A stretch of 64,000 nucleotides of DNA from Actinernus sp. WN-2022 (Eukaryota; Cnidaria; Anthozoa; Actiniaria; Actinernidae): contig JAOWCC010000064.1 in the NCBI GenBank assembly GCA_030867875.1, forward strand, positions 36,168,802 through 36,232,801, given 5' to 3'. Each line of letters opens with the position of its first letter. Positions within the stretch are counted from its first letter, which is position 1. This document shows, one piece after another, positions 12,001 to 27,000 of this stretch. The notes below the pieces were generated by a model. It saw only the letters and a program-made list of their open reading frames with translations, was not told the DNA's origin and did no database searches. Made by a program: the position numbers and the translations under genes.

Positions 12001-15000
12001 CTGGTTTTATTAAAATTTCCGTATCTGAGAACCAATTGCCAATTTTACCAACATTTTGCATTGCATTTGACAGCGAGCGAAGTTTGTTTTGATTGCACGC
12101 TTCATAAACCAAATAAAAATTGGCAGGCTGTCACACGTCGACTCCTATTGGTCAATTAAGAATGGGTTACAAGTTAACGGAAGTCATGTGCGTGGTGGGT
12201 GGATACTCAGAAACCAGGGGTTTTCGTATAGGCGGTCTTTCCTTTCTGCTTCTTCCCCACACCCTCCCCCCTCCATTTGTCATTCGATCCCAGGTCTCAA
12301 TCACGCTCGGCCAATATGGCGGCCGCTTCGATGATCCGTTTGCTGCGCGAAAAAACACCCTCCACCGCCTGCAAGCAGGCTAATTTTTATATGAAGACAT
12401 TGCTGTAGTGGAGACCAGTCAAACTAAACATTGCGTGCATGTTCAAGGTAAACAATGCATTAGCTTGGAGTACTTGGTTAACGTGTAGCATCAGTGTTTG
12501 ATCTGAAGTCAAGATTCGGCCCAATACCCATTCTCTACATATGAAGATCATATAGGGTACACCTGTGTGTTCTTTCCCACTGTGCTTCCTATGCAAGTGA
12601 ATGAGTAATCATTTAAAAAATGAACCATTCACGGCACGACAACTGACCATCGGTGCAGTTTTTAACGTACTTTTTGCCAATCCCGCGATAGCGCGCTCTA
12701 TGTTCTCTCACAACAGTGTAGAACACTGTGAACCCTCACCTATACCGATCCATGTTTGAGCCGTTCTTTCTACAGTTACATCTTCCAGGCACATTACATG
12801 TTTTCTTCTCTGCGCAGGTTTTCTTGAAAAGAACAGAGACACGTTCAGTGCCGATCTAGTGGATCTCGTTGGGAGCAGCAAGTCGAAGTTTCTTTTGGAG
12901 ATTTTTGCAAGGGAGCGCTCCATGGTAAGTAACACTGACTACGGTGTCAAAATCGCAGTATTTCATTATCAATAAATTGGTTCTTGCTCTTCAAGGCAGT
13001 TTTTCCTGCTAAATGTTCCAAACTTATTTATTATGCTTTACGGTCTTGACTTATTGTGTTCACCCTTCCACGGGATTTATTGTAAAGTTTGTTTACTTCC
13101 TATTACCATCCCATTCCCCTTCATCCAGTGTTGATTTTTACCCTCATCAATTTGAGTTTCGTTATTACGACACTTATTAAGGGCCGGGTCTGTCGACATA
13201 TGCTTAGTGCCCCTCTTAACGTCCACTGAACGTTTAGGGGGAGGGTGTCTAGGCGTGGACGTTAGCGTGGGGCATTAAGTTAAAGTGCATATGAGGTGAA
13301 CTTTTTTACTTTTCAATATGTAAATAAAATGTATGTAAACTTCTGTAAATGTATGTAAAATTCTCCAAAACAAAAATGTAGTTGTGAGTTTGGTGCGTAA
13401 AAACGGTTTTCCTTTCATCAAAACATGGTCCGGAGACTGGGGTCTAGTTTATTGTGAAATTCCATCTAGTAACGTCACGTTGGTTGTAAAGATTTGTTTA
13501 GGCTTGCTAATTTCTACTCTCGGACGATTTGCAAAGGAGACAATATATCAAGCGATCAGAGCGATTCAGAAATGAATCTTAGAATCGATTTCATTCTTTC
13601 CGCCATCTTGTTTTGGTTGAGATACAACCAATGTGACGTCATTTTGGTCGCGCGATTTGAAGACCATTTTCAAACTTTGGAAACATGTCTTTAAATCGCT
13701 TCCTATGCACTTTAAGACCAATACTGTTCTTGGAACGAGATTGTTGCAAAAACAATGGCGACCATGGCTTCTTAAGTCGAAGAAATTACAGAACCAACCA
13801 AACATGCGACCAGGTAACGAGAAAACAATCGATCGATACATGTCATACATTGTCATTTTCGACTGACCTCTCGGTACTTTAATTCATAATTCGTATCATA
13901 AGGACAACAAAATATGTGGATGTTAAGGGGAAGGGGAGGGAGGGAAGGGAGGGAGGGAAGGGAAGGGAGGAGGGAGGGTAAGGAGTGCAAGGAGGGGGTG
14001 AGATCGTCCTTCCTTAACCTCCATTGGACGTTAAGCAAGGCACTAAGAATATGTCGACGGTCCCTAAACGGATTTTTTTTCTACATTTAAAACAATGTTA
14101 CCATTATTGATGTCTGTTTCCGCAGGGTGAAGAGACACGCAAACGGTCCCCCTCGCTTGGAGCCCAGTTCAAGAAGTCTTTAGATCTGCTAATGAAAACA
14201 CTGGGTGCCTGTCACCCATTCTTTGTTCGCTGTGTCAAGCCCAACGACTACAAGAGACCATTGGTATGTACAGTGTATGCCTTCAACAGAGGGGTTAGCG
14301 ATTGAGTGTCGTGAAGACCAAGACGAAAGTAATAATTACAGAGCCAATCATGGAAGCAAGTAAAAACGCAATAAGCCAATCACGAACAAGTAAAAACGCA
14401 ATGAGCCAATCACGAACAAGTAAAAACGCAATGAGCCAATCACGAACAAGTAAAAACGCAATGAGCCAATCACGAACAAGTAAAAACGCAATGAGCCAAT
14501 CACGAACAAGTAAAAACGCAATGAGCCAATCACGAACAAGTAAAAACGCAATGAGCCAATCACGAACAAGTAAAAACGCAATGAGCCAATCACGAACAAG
14601 TAAAAACGCAATGAGCCAATCACGAACAAGTAAAAACGCAATGAGCCAATCACGAACAAGTAAAAACGCAATGAGCCAATCACGAACAAGTAAAAACGCA
14701 ATGAGCCAATACGAACAAGTAAAAACGCAATAAGCCAATCACGAACAAGTAAAAACGCAATAAGCCAATCACGAACAAGTAAAAACGCAATAAGCCAATC
14801 ACGAACAAGTAAAAACGCAATGAGCCAATCACGAACAAGTAAAAACGCAATGAGCCAATCACGAACAAGTAAAAACGCAATAAGCCAATCACGAACAAGT
14901 AAAAACGCAATGAGCCAATCACGAACAAGTAAAAACCCAATGAGCCAATCACGAACAAGTAAAAACCCAATGAGCCAATCACGAAATCGAAAACCGCTCA

Positions 15001-18000
15001 AAGATTAAATATAATCAAAGTTAACTGCAGGCACATGGCTGTCCAGCGGTTGCTTTAGTTGCGCATGCTTGGCTATAACCATCCCTTAAAGCATTATTGA
15101 TGGGAGTTCAATAGTCTGAACTTGTATTACCCGTATTGTTTGCGTCCTTTTAGAAATTTCAAGGAGAAAAATGATTTGAATGATGAAAAAGGTAAATAAA
15201 CAAAGTACTGTCAAATTGAGACAAATGGCGGAAAAAGCAGGCTTAGTTACTGGCCAGGTATATCAGATAACAGATTCCTGTCAATGGGAAAACAGGATAA
15301 TAAAAAAACAATCTTTATGGCAATGAGACATCAAACCTGTACAGCAAACGCTTTTCGCAATAACTTAGGGCTTTTATTTCAACTCGTCCCTTCTATACCT
15401 TCACGTTGTCCACATTCCTTTCTTCAAAATGTGGCTCGCTAGTTTCTGATGCGCCCGCACAATCGTCAAAAAGAGTTATTGACCAATCTTGTTTCAAGAG
15501 CCCGCGTTCCTTTCGGCGTCACGTGGGTAGGTACTTCATATATCGTTAAATAAGCACTAATATAACGTATACAAACCAAGAATATAAGATATTAGTGCTT
15601 GGGACATTTCATTTCACGATATACTTCATATATCGTTAAATAAGCACTAATATAACGTATACAAACCAAGAATATAAGATATTAGTGCTTGGGACATTTC
15701 ATTTAACGATATATGAAGTACCACATGTAGCGTCACGTGATGGTCACCGCTGGCCGAAGAATGTGCGGGCTGTAGGAACAAGATTTGGCCGATATTGACA
15801 CGAGAAAGGGAAAAAGAAAAAAATGAATAGAGACTAATTAGAAGAAGTCATGTTGTTTGGTTTGTTTTAGATGTTCGACAGAGTGCTGTGCATTCGTCAG
15901 CTTCGATACTCTGGTATGATGGAAACCATAAGGTGAGGTTTAGTGGTGTGACGAGGTTTGTTTAATAGTGATATCATGTTGTGTTGTATTTAAATGAGCT
16001 GTGTCATGCCGCTGCCTATGTGGCGACAAAGTTGGCTTCGAAAACCTAGGTTACTCCAGCTCCCCTGCACTCTCTTTCATTGTCTTTCCTTTGTAATGTA
16101 TGTATATGGTAATTTAAAAGATAATTTTTCTTTTAGCTTTGTAAAATTCTAAATAGTGGTGCAAATAAAGAGTATTATAGTTAAAGTCTCCTTCCCCAGT
16201 GCTCGATTGAAATGATACGCAATATTTTCCTTGAAAATTACGTCTATACACAGTTTGTTGATTATTTTGCATATTTGATTTGATTTAACCCTTTCACTTC
16301 CGGGCATATTTGGAATCAGTTGGCAAAGTCAACCCTCCCCCTCAGTCCAAGTGTGGCTAGTCCTGGTCAGTTGCATACTGCTGACGTTTTAAGCCAAGGG
16401 CTCGAGCATTCCCCAGAATGCCATTCAGGAGGATTCTATGGTGATAGCGATGGCTTGTGGCAGTTTCTCTCCTAGGGTTTTGAATAAAAACCACTAATTT
16501 TGGTCAAATTTAGCCACTGGAAGAGAGCCAGAGGACATCATAAACTCTGAAGGCTGAAACTACTTGGCTTGCTTTTAGTAAGCTTTGTGAGGGGTTTTCA
16601 TTTGGTTGGTCTCTTGTGTTTCTGCTTTGACACCACAAAATTTATGAATGAAAACTCTGGTGATCGTTTGTCCCTGTCAAACCTACTGGGGACGAAAGTG
16701 CTTCTTGTGGTCACCACAAGAGTGGAATAGGGGGGAACCCTTGTGAAGAAAATGCAGCATAAGAATGGCATGGTTCACTGTCGCTTGGTGTGTTTTATGC
16801 AAACAAACGTGCTGGTTGGAGAGATTAAACAAGGTACTGTAACAACGCGTGCTTTTGTGTTTGAGAACGGGAACGGGAAGGGCTTTTTGAGCCGACTTTC
16901 AGCGCATCGAATTAGTTAAAATCTAAGAAACGAAAAAAGTGTGAAAAACAATTGCGTTTTTCGCTAAAGTTTGGAGTCAACTGATCGCTATTATAGCTCT
17001 GGTTTTAAGTCATTCATCCTGTGAAATAATATCTCAACATCTTATTTCCTGCCTAGATTTCCTATGTCTAGATTTGATGCAGTATTTTGTTCAGTTACTG
17101 TGCATGCTTCATTTTTGCTGCGAAAACACGTTTCAGGGGCGGAGCTATATTTCGCGCCTTTGACAATCTGTTTATGAGTACACTCAAATTGTAAATACAG
17201 TAGGTCCCCGCTATCTCGAACTCGCAAGGGAAACAAAAACTAGTGACAAAATAAAACAAATGGATATGACTTGACACGTCAACATACAATGCGTGAAGAA
17301 TTGACACTTTGTGATTGGGCAAATCTTAGTACGTCATAAACCACGCATCCGGTTGAAAATCAACCGGTAAATTTGGCGCGCTGCAAGTGACACAGCCCCT
17401 TTAATTAATCTAGATTAATAATTAGGGATGGGCATATCAATTAACCTGACTAATAAGGTGCTCATTATTTATTTAGAGGCGTTACATGTATTTTAGGTTT
17501 TTCTATTATGCTGTAATGGCTTACCGTGGCTTTGTATTTTGTCTCGGCTTAGCTTATTTTTAAGGTTTTTTTTTGCAAAGAAACTCAACTCGAGCAATGA
17601 AATTCAACTCAAAATTAATTAAATGCAGTCGGTAAATGATGAAATGAAACGAAAGGAACTCTTAAACTGTCAACACAATTACCATAAATATCCACTAATA
17701 ACTTCACTATAGTTACCGTGTCCATAGATGGCATCACTTGGTCAAGAATTTCGAACAGATTTTAAAGGTGCATTGGTCAACCTCCATGTAATCAACTTTC
17801 TCATTCTCAGATTAGCAGAGTATGCTTTCCAGGTATTACTGGAGAATATGTGAAACAATTTTGATGAAGGATGGCAAAGATTCGAGTGGATTAAAAATAC
17901 TGCTTTTAAGAGAAATTTAGAGCAACTGTGTTATAACGAAACTTGATTGACGGATTACTCAAATATTATTTAGGATTATTGTTATTATTATTGTAAGAAA

Positions 18001-21000
18001 GGTTCATCGTCTATTCCTGTATTTTCCTCCTTTAGTCTTGTTTCATCACTTCTGTTTGTTATTGACCAATCAGATTTTAGCATGACAAACACTGCTAAGA
18101 ATATTTGTTTTGACTAGGCAATAGTGTTTTTAAAATATGTTTGACTCAAAAAAGATTTTGAAAAAACAAGTGTTATGAATTACCTCTATGCCAATGTTAC
18201 AAACCGCTTGAGATGAAGGTTTTTCATTTATTTATTGCAGTTCTAATGAATAACCTTAGATAAAATCTATCTGCCAGGAAAGTGAAAGTATTGCTTTCAA
18301 TATTTTAAGGTTTCAGACCTCTTGGCTTATGGTCTGTGCGGTTTCCCATCTTGAAAGCTTTTGTTTTAAGTTTAATTCATTTCAAATGTTTATCCCTTGA
18401 GTAGTTGTCAAAGTTTGAATTTTAAATACTGATATGTTTAGACATCAAAAGTTCTAGCCCTTTCTCCAGTTTAACACACGATGTTTTGCTACAGATTTTT
18501 TTTACTGCAAGTATTTAACACCCGGCACAATTCCAGGCCTTGTTTGACTCGGAAATGTTTACATATAAAAAGTCTAAGCACTTCCGGTTTAACGCTGTTA
18601 ACCGCTAACCTTTATAAAATATGTAAAGTGTTCGCGCTTTTCTGTTTTAAAGCTCACAATTCATGTGCTGTTGTAAAGTGGACCTTTGCTTTTTTGTCTC
18701 AGAATTCGAAAGGCGGGCTACCCGATTCGCCACACTTTCAAAGAATTCATTAACCGCTACTATGTGCTCTCGCCTGGTAAAGTACCCAGCGATGCAGACT
18801 TCGATGGTCTCAAACAAGCCACTAACATGATTGCTAAGAACACTCTGGGCCCAACGGACTGGCAGATGGGCAAGACAAAGATATTTCTCAAGGTACTGTT
18901 CTGTGCACTTGGCATTTCAGTTTGATGTTTGGTATTTCTTCGATCTTTGGGCGCTTTAAAAAGGTTTAAAGGAACAAGCCATCACTTGTACATGCTCGTG
19001 GGAAATCTATTGTTTAGTTCTAGATGGGCGTGCATGCCGCCCCCTGTGTAACGTACTTTGTTTGCGTATTATAATTGCAACCTTAGAAATAACTGCCGTC
19101 CCCAGTGGCTACCGAGTTTGTTTTAATTTTCATCCTCTTTCTTAAAGAAAGGCTAATGTTTCTTGTGTGAGTATTCACCAGGTTGTCTTCACAGCTGTTG
19201 CACCGCCGGGTTTCTTGTAAAAAAAAAAACATTTACATAGTCTGAGGAAAATAAAGTGTAGCCTTCTTTAAATGCACTTCCAGCGTCATAAACAAATCGG
19301 CGATCCAACGGGTCTCGGTTGTTTTGCATTATTATTATTCAACAACGACAACCTTTGAGATGTCGGCACTCATTATTGCGAACTATTTTCGTTCAGCCAA
19401 AGCATCTCAGTTTCACGTGCCGCCTCTGTGTTTTTTTTTTAATAGTGAAACATTTTTTTCTTGAACCAGGAATTTTATCGCTGACTCAATGACTGCGGCG
19501 GGATCGGATTATGGCAAACCACCGTCATAGTTGCCCACAGTGAGAGTGGAGTTAGGAAAACGTTTATTTTCTTTTAGGTCAGGGAATTCTTGATTGGTTC
19601 AGGGAAATATTTTTTTACTAAAGCCACTAGTAAAAGTCAAAAGCTTTGTGCACGAGATCCTCACTTATCGTAGAAAGCAGGGGTGCTTATACATTTACAT
19701 CATTACGATCTTGTTGGGAATCTAAAAATATAATAAGAAGGGAAATACAACAAAAGTAAACATAAAACTGGTACGCGCTTCCACCGGAAAGATCGAAAAG
19801 AGCGGGAAATGAGGATTATCCCAATCGGTAGTCCACGTTTTCCAAAACTTTCCGAACGAAACGACGCGTACCATGATGTGTTTTCCGACGCGAATTTCTG
19901 TTTTTTTTTTCGGTGTAAATGATGAATACCCCCAGGCTATGAAGTGCTCGAAACTAAACCCAGTCTGGTTAAGTAGGTAAAAATAATTTGACAGGGCATA
20001 AACTCATGCCGCCATGAAAACAACTTCTGCTTTTGTTGCAAGCTAGGCAGGGTACACTAAAGTCTTAGGATAGACATAATTTTATATATTATGGAAGGAA
20101 GAAGAAAACGTAGATAGACCCTTCTGTTATCTGTTTATGTAAGGGTTGCCTGTCTGGAGCGAGGGGTTATGGGATATATTCACCGAGTGTTTCGCGCGAG
20201 GGCTCAGCCCGAGGTGAATAAATCCCATACCACGAGCGGAAAACCGGTAACATGCTTATTTTTAACTCGTGGATTCGCGCAAGCGCAGGAACGAGCTATC
20301 GGTATGATTGGGCGAATCATGTCACTCTCTCGCTCACTCACTAAGATGAACGCATCTTTTCAAACCATGTGGGAGATGTTCTTGTTTCCAATAGACCAGT
20401 TTCATGATAATAGACAGTTGTGCAAATCGTTTGTTTATTTGGCGGGCTGGTATTCACAATGGCGAGGTTTTCTCATTGTACGCAATAACACTATTTCATT
20501 TCATCAATCAATAGGTAGCATTGTTTGCCTGTGAACAGTAATTTTATGTAACAATGTACTAAGGATTCTCATTGTTTTTTTATCGTTTTTATTTCGACCA
20601 ACGTAGCTTGTAGTGTAGTGGATAGGACAGTGAACTAGAAACCAAGAGAGTAAAGAGGTCGTGATACATGCCGGTTTTTTTTTTCAATCTTCTCCGTACG
20701 CAAAGAGTCAGTAGTTCTAAGTACCTGGAAAAGTGTGAGGGAATAAATATTAAAATGCAACGGGGGAAATATATATCCCCCGTAAAGAACAAAGAAAACC
20801 GCGCCATGTGAAAAATAAGATATTTTCACCTCACTTGTATGCTGTATCATTTTAGCACAACTTCTTCCATTGATTTTATTTTACTGCGACATTTAAGAAA
20901 TGAAACAGATCTTCCGTGTTTGCACAGCTTATGCAAACCGAGGTAAGTTTGGCAGTATTCGAGAGCAGAACAAACACGAGATCGCAGGTCGAGTGTTTGT

Positions 21001-24000
21001 ACCTGCTCGAGAATTCTCCCAAACTTACCGAGGTCAGTTTACATGAGCGTGTGCAAACACGGAAAATCTGTTTCATTTCTTTTCTAAAATAATTATTTTG
21101 ATAAAAGTCTTACGGTGTGATGTCATTTCCATGTTTGCTAATAAAAACATGGCTTTCAGTCAATCAGAACGCGCGTACTATCTATTGTAATATTATAACT
21201 AAAAATAGATTACATAACGTTATGCAAATACGAAGGAGCCGAACACAAGCCTCTTGCGAATGTTTCCACAACTGCTTGAGTGTGTACGTAACGTTATGTG
21301 AATACAGAAAATGTTTTCTGTCTTTTTATCAGAAACGTTTTAAGAAAATTTCGATATCGCTTCTCTGACGTCATGCTCGTGTTTATTGCGTGGCCTCGTA
21401 CCAACATGGGTAACAGCCAATCAAAGCGTCCGTACTATTGAATATATTTTATAAAGCCTTGTACAAACATGGGTGGCAGCCAATCAGAGCGTCTGTACTA
21501 TTGAATCTATTTTATAAAACCTCGTACAAACATGGGTGGCTGCCTTCTCGCTGTAATTACATTTGTATCATGCAACCATGATCCCACGCGGCAACTGAAA
21601 GGCGACTGGATTCGAGTCCCGTGTAGGCCGGGATTTGTTTTCTTATAATCGAAATTAGTTCACCAAATTTTGGGAAATTGTGTTGGATACGAACCATGTA
21701 ACGAGGTTACTAGTTCTTCTACCGATGAAATTAATAATTATCATCATTTACGCCCTTCTGAAATTAGTGAAGACTTATTGAAATTGAAGCATTATCTACT
21801 GGGGCTCTGCTTAATAGTCTTGACTATGTATACTTTAGAATTTTTAATAGCTGTACGACTACCACACTTCCATCAACTTCAACTGGAATGTGCCAAGTTT
21901 TTGCAGTTGTACTGGCAGTAAAAGTTTTTGAAAATTTGTAACTTGTAACTGCATACTACTTCGCAAATAGAATTATGAGGGTCGTTTGTTTTTATTGCGA
22001 AATGAAGTTTTTTTGTTTTTAAATAAAAACATGTTATTTGCACATTCATTAAAATTAGCAATGTAAAATGAAGGCTTCATGAACTTGTTTTAGCTTCAAA
22101 ACATATCTCTCTAACTAGCGAACTAGTAAACGTTTACTCTGCCGTAATACACTTAAATGACAATAGAATTAACGTTAATGGATAGTTATAGTGAATGGAA
22201 CTTGCATGTATGAAGAACCTTAATATCCTTTTATGGAAATAAAAAAGAGCTTAGAGGAAAACAAAATGCAAATAACGAATTTATACTCGTATTGTTTTGC
22301 TCGGAACACACGTAGAGAACTCCCTCCCAGAGGGTTGTTGTCAACGAGCAGAGATAGACTAACGAAAAATTGGTTGTCTTTCCGAAAATAATTCTCGTTT
22401 ACGTTTGTTTCACAGAGAAAAAGAACGACCGATGTGTTATTCGTGTTAGTGACAACTGTGAAGTTTCAGGCATTTTTCTGTCTTTTTTGTGCTGTCTTAT
22501 TTGTTGTTTCATTAATTTTTGAACTTGTTTCCACCTGTTGGTAGTTTTCGAAAACCAGCTGTCGATATACTAGTTGGTTATGCAGTCAAAGATGACGAGT
22601 CTATCGAACAGTTAAAAGTATAACTCTTAAAATTTCCACCGCTTTTGGTCAAGACAGGATTTTAGATTGTCTCAGCCGTTCTATATACAGAGTTAGTACA
22701 AACAATCTCGATTCGAAATTCTTGCAAGAAACGTGTGCAGCAGAGTTGCAAAGAAGGTTAGACATTTTTGGGTCGCACATTTCGTGCCGGCGTCAAACGC
22801 TTTTTGTTTGTTGCAAAAAAATATCCGGACGTTAAATGTTTAGTCTTTTTGTTGTGTAGCGTCGGTCACCGTTAACTCGAGTATCAGGCTCTACGTGGCT
22901 GTGTTTTTTTTGCTTGGGAGTCCAGAGAACTGGATTGTATTTATCAACTTGAAGTTGACAAACCGGGTATTCCTAACCGCCGTGGGATGTGACAAGTAGC
23001 TGGTGTTTCTAGCGTTAAACTTTCGTAAGAGCCGCAGAAAATGAGTAAGACTGGTGACAGCAGCAGGTTCGAAATAACTATTCCACTTGTTATACGAGAC
23101 AAGTGTTAAGTGTCTTCTCAAGGCCCTAAGTATAATGCGTAGTCCACACGAGCAAGTTTTCCTTGACAAGTTTTCCTTGACAAGTTGTCTAGTTCAATAA
23201 CTGGCACGCCAGTTTTTCAACAAGGAGACTTGTCAAGGCAAAACTTGTCATTTTTCGTCGTCTACAGGAGCAAATATAACTTGTCAAGGGAAAACTTGTC
23301 AAGGAAAACTTGCTCGTGTGGACTACGCTTAAGTGAAAAACACCAGTATTTATTATTAATAACTCCTAGCTGATCTCTCGTTCTCCTCCAGGATTCTCAA
23401 GATCACCAGCTAGAGGAGACTCGCGACCAGCTACTGACCAAGAGAGCAATTCTCATTCAGAAGGTGGTGAGAGGATTCTTAGCCAGGAAGAGGTTCGTTC
23501 GACAGAGGAAGGGTGCTATTGTGATACAGAAAGTTTGGCGAGGACACGACCAGAGGAAGCGATACTGCAAGGTACTGATGAATCAGAGTTAGCTTTCACG
23601 CTTTTCATCCCCGCACGATTTTTCTTTTTCGTGATTTTACTTAACGTACTGGTGCTTTACACAAGCATCAGTTGTGACACTCATGTTAAACTTCAGTTAT
23701 GATTAAAATTATCTTAAGTTGACACTTTGACGATCAGTTGGTAATTCGGTTTTCCTACTATTCGATCATTCCTGGGTATCCCAGTAGTCAATCGTTTACA
23801 ACTCCATAGCAATTGAAGACCAAACTCAAGACTGCTTTTCGCCGGTCGCTTGCTATAATTAGTGTTAATCATGGATTAAATGTTAACCGAGGATTCTGGT
23901 TCTCGATAAAAGGTGTATTTCTGTAAAGAGGTACTACTTCAAACAATAAGTTTTTAATCCCAAATCAGCAGTTCACGAGTTCCCAAATCGAACTGAAAGG

Positions 24001-27000
24001 TTACCCTTAATCCAGTTTTAGCTTAATCGGGCTTTGAGGAACTTGGCCCACAACTACATGGAGGTATTAATTTCACCCAAGAAGCTAAGGTTTTTTGCAT
24101 TATACAATTTGTGATAGCCATTTTGGAATGGGGTTTATGACAAGGTAGAACGAGCTTGCATAAATCAGATTAAAATTACTAATACAAAACAAAACCTTTA
24201 AAACTTGAGCGATTTTTCTCTTTCTCCACTTCGGATCTAGCTAAAGCATTATTAGAACATTATAGTATATATTGTATTTTTCCAAAGCTTAAGCCATATC
24301 TACGACCATTTTACAAAGGCTTGTAAGATTAACGGATTTTACGAATGAGCATATTATAGATGAGTGAACATCAGAAACACAGTCAGAAAGAAACTTGTTC
24401 ACCAAAACACGGAAATATGCTTTTTAAATGGGCTGTGTCACATTGAAAGGCCTTTATATTTTAGTACGCAGTTTTTCCAGCAATTTTCATTTGAACTGAC
24501 GAACCTCGCACACAACTGTGGGATGGTTAAAATTAAAGCAAATATGCAAAAACGACTAACAAACAGTGTACAAACATAGTCTTCAGGGAAAATATTGCGT
24601 ATCATTTTAATCAAGCATTGAGGGAGGGGACTTTACCTGTTTGTAGCCAATTAACAGCCACCAATCCAACATGACTCCACGCATGTGCACCACCACGACA
24701 TAGCCCCTTTAACATAGATGCATTTATTAATTTCAGATCCGCAATGGCTACGCTCGGCTCCAGGCCACCTACAGGACGCGTGTTATCTCGACCAAGTACC
24801 AGACCCTTCGCAACCGTGTCCGAATATTCCAGTCCTACTGTCGCGGTCACCTGGCGCGCCGAGAGTACAAGATGCGCATGCGTAGTATTGTCAAGATTCA
24901 GTCTGGCATTCGAATGGTACTAGCGAAGAGAACTGCTCAAGAACTTAGGAACGATGTACGTATATTTCGATCATGTGCCGTGCTAGAATAATGTGCACAC
25001 AGATATTGTTATTCAAGGAATTTCCTAATTGTACCGTGATACTACTACAGATACCAGTACTAGTGTAATTGTTTTCCTTTCTCTAGCTTATATGTTTTTG
25101 GTAGTAGTAGGAGTTTTATTCAAATACGCTTCTTTCGATATAGAGCGAATATAGAGCATGCCCGTAGCCTTACCGTAAACGTACTGTAACTGTGCCGTAC
25201 CGTAACTCTGTAATTTGATTGGATCAGAAGGACAAAAACAGTAGGGAGACCATTTCAATGTCACGGCATGCCGTAGAGTAACCAGCCGTGCCGTAAGTCA
25301 TTGCCGTAACTATCCCACTCGTACGAACTGATTCACTCTATGCATCACTTGTCACGCACAACGGTTTCAATATGAGGCTCTGAGACTGATTCAAAAGTGA
25401 AGCATAATTATACCGAAAGAAGCCTATTGCCTTCAATCAGAAAGTTTGCTATTAAAGTGCCTATGAAGTGAAATCATCAACCCCATTTTTATTTTATTTC
25501 ATTAAATATCTAGAAAGAGAATTAGACAAAAAACGCACCGTATTTTGTATTATTTACGAAGAAAAATATAGAAGTGCAAACCACTTGACGTCACGCATGT
25601 AATTAGCATGTAATTAGCATGTAATTAGCATGTAATTAGCGTGTCATTAACGGTATAAAATTTGTCGCACGATTTTGACAATTATGCCTGACTTCAAAAC
25701 GATGAAGAATTTATTTTTAATTGCACAAATTGACTAAGAGAAATCTAAAATTTAATAAAATCAAATAAAAACGAGGTCGATTTTTTCACTTCATAGCCGG
25801 CACTTTAAGCATATACTGTTAAATAATCGAATATAGCATTAAGTTCAAGCCCTCCCAAATTTTCCAAGTACCCTCAACCTCCTTTTCCTTCTGTCCAACA
25901 GAAAAGAAAACGCCAAGAAGCCGAGAAATTAAGGCAACTAGAAGAGGAACGATTGCGTAAGGCCATGGCTGCTGACGCTGCCATAAAGGAGGCAGAGAGA
26001 TTACACAGGGTGAGAAGACTGGGAAGGACACGCTCATTTAAGAGACACTACATCCTTATCTTATCATATGCAATTTTTGGGCAAGATTATTTAGTTTTTC
26101 ATCGGCCTCATGTACAAAAATATTTCCCTTTTGCAAACTACGAGCATTTGAAATCACATTAAGATTGTGTAGAATAATAATTGTTTTGGTTATCAAACTT
26201 CAACTGAGTTGAATAAATTCACGGTGAATTTAAATTAACCATAAAACGGTAAGAGCGGGAATGGCTTTTTGCAGGAATGTAACCACGTGGTTGTACGGAT
26301 AGCAAAAAAAATGGGACATTTATTTAAAGATCGGTAGTGTTATTAGCAAAACCTGTTTGTAAATACAAGTCCACCTCCAATCGATTGTCGATCTGTATAA
26401 ACAGTATTTAGTAGTTTGTTTACCATGGGATCACGAGCTCAATTCATTGGTTATTGATATATCAAGTGATATATCAGTACGTTTTCTTCAAAAGGCATAT
26501 CTGTTGGGTAATTCGGGATATAACAAACGTCCATCAAACGGGAAATTGTGTATTATGGTAGTTATGTATTTTTACGAGTCAGTGTTTTCAAGCCTGAAAG
26601 CCTAAAACCAGTTATACCTTTTGAGTTAAGCTTTATTATTTTGTGTCCATTTTAGGAGCGCATGGCGAAAATAGAAAGAGAAGAGATTGAGGAACACGAA
26701 AAGAAAAAGCGAGAAGCAGAAAGAAAAAAACGAGAGATAGTGGAGGCCGAGGAGAGGGCAAAAAAACGACGAGAGGAGGAAGTCGACGACGAGAAGATGG
26801 TGAGAAATGGGGAGGGAGGGGGGTGGGGGAGCCGAAGAAAGAATACTAGCGAGTTATCCCTCCCCCGCTTTGTAATCTTTTTTTTCCGATATATTGATTA
26901 CCGCCATATTTCCGTCGTTGGATCGTTTCACATTTCGTTCTCTTGCTAATATGCATTGGACTGCAGATCAGATGTCGGAAGGTCTGTAGAAGTGATTTTG

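Noticed and set aside
14295..15008. Frames of 100-217 codons, membrane-like on the minus strand ([10 protein letters not shown])
   Set aside because: Direct translation of the 30-bp repeat; hydrophobic pattern is a by-product.
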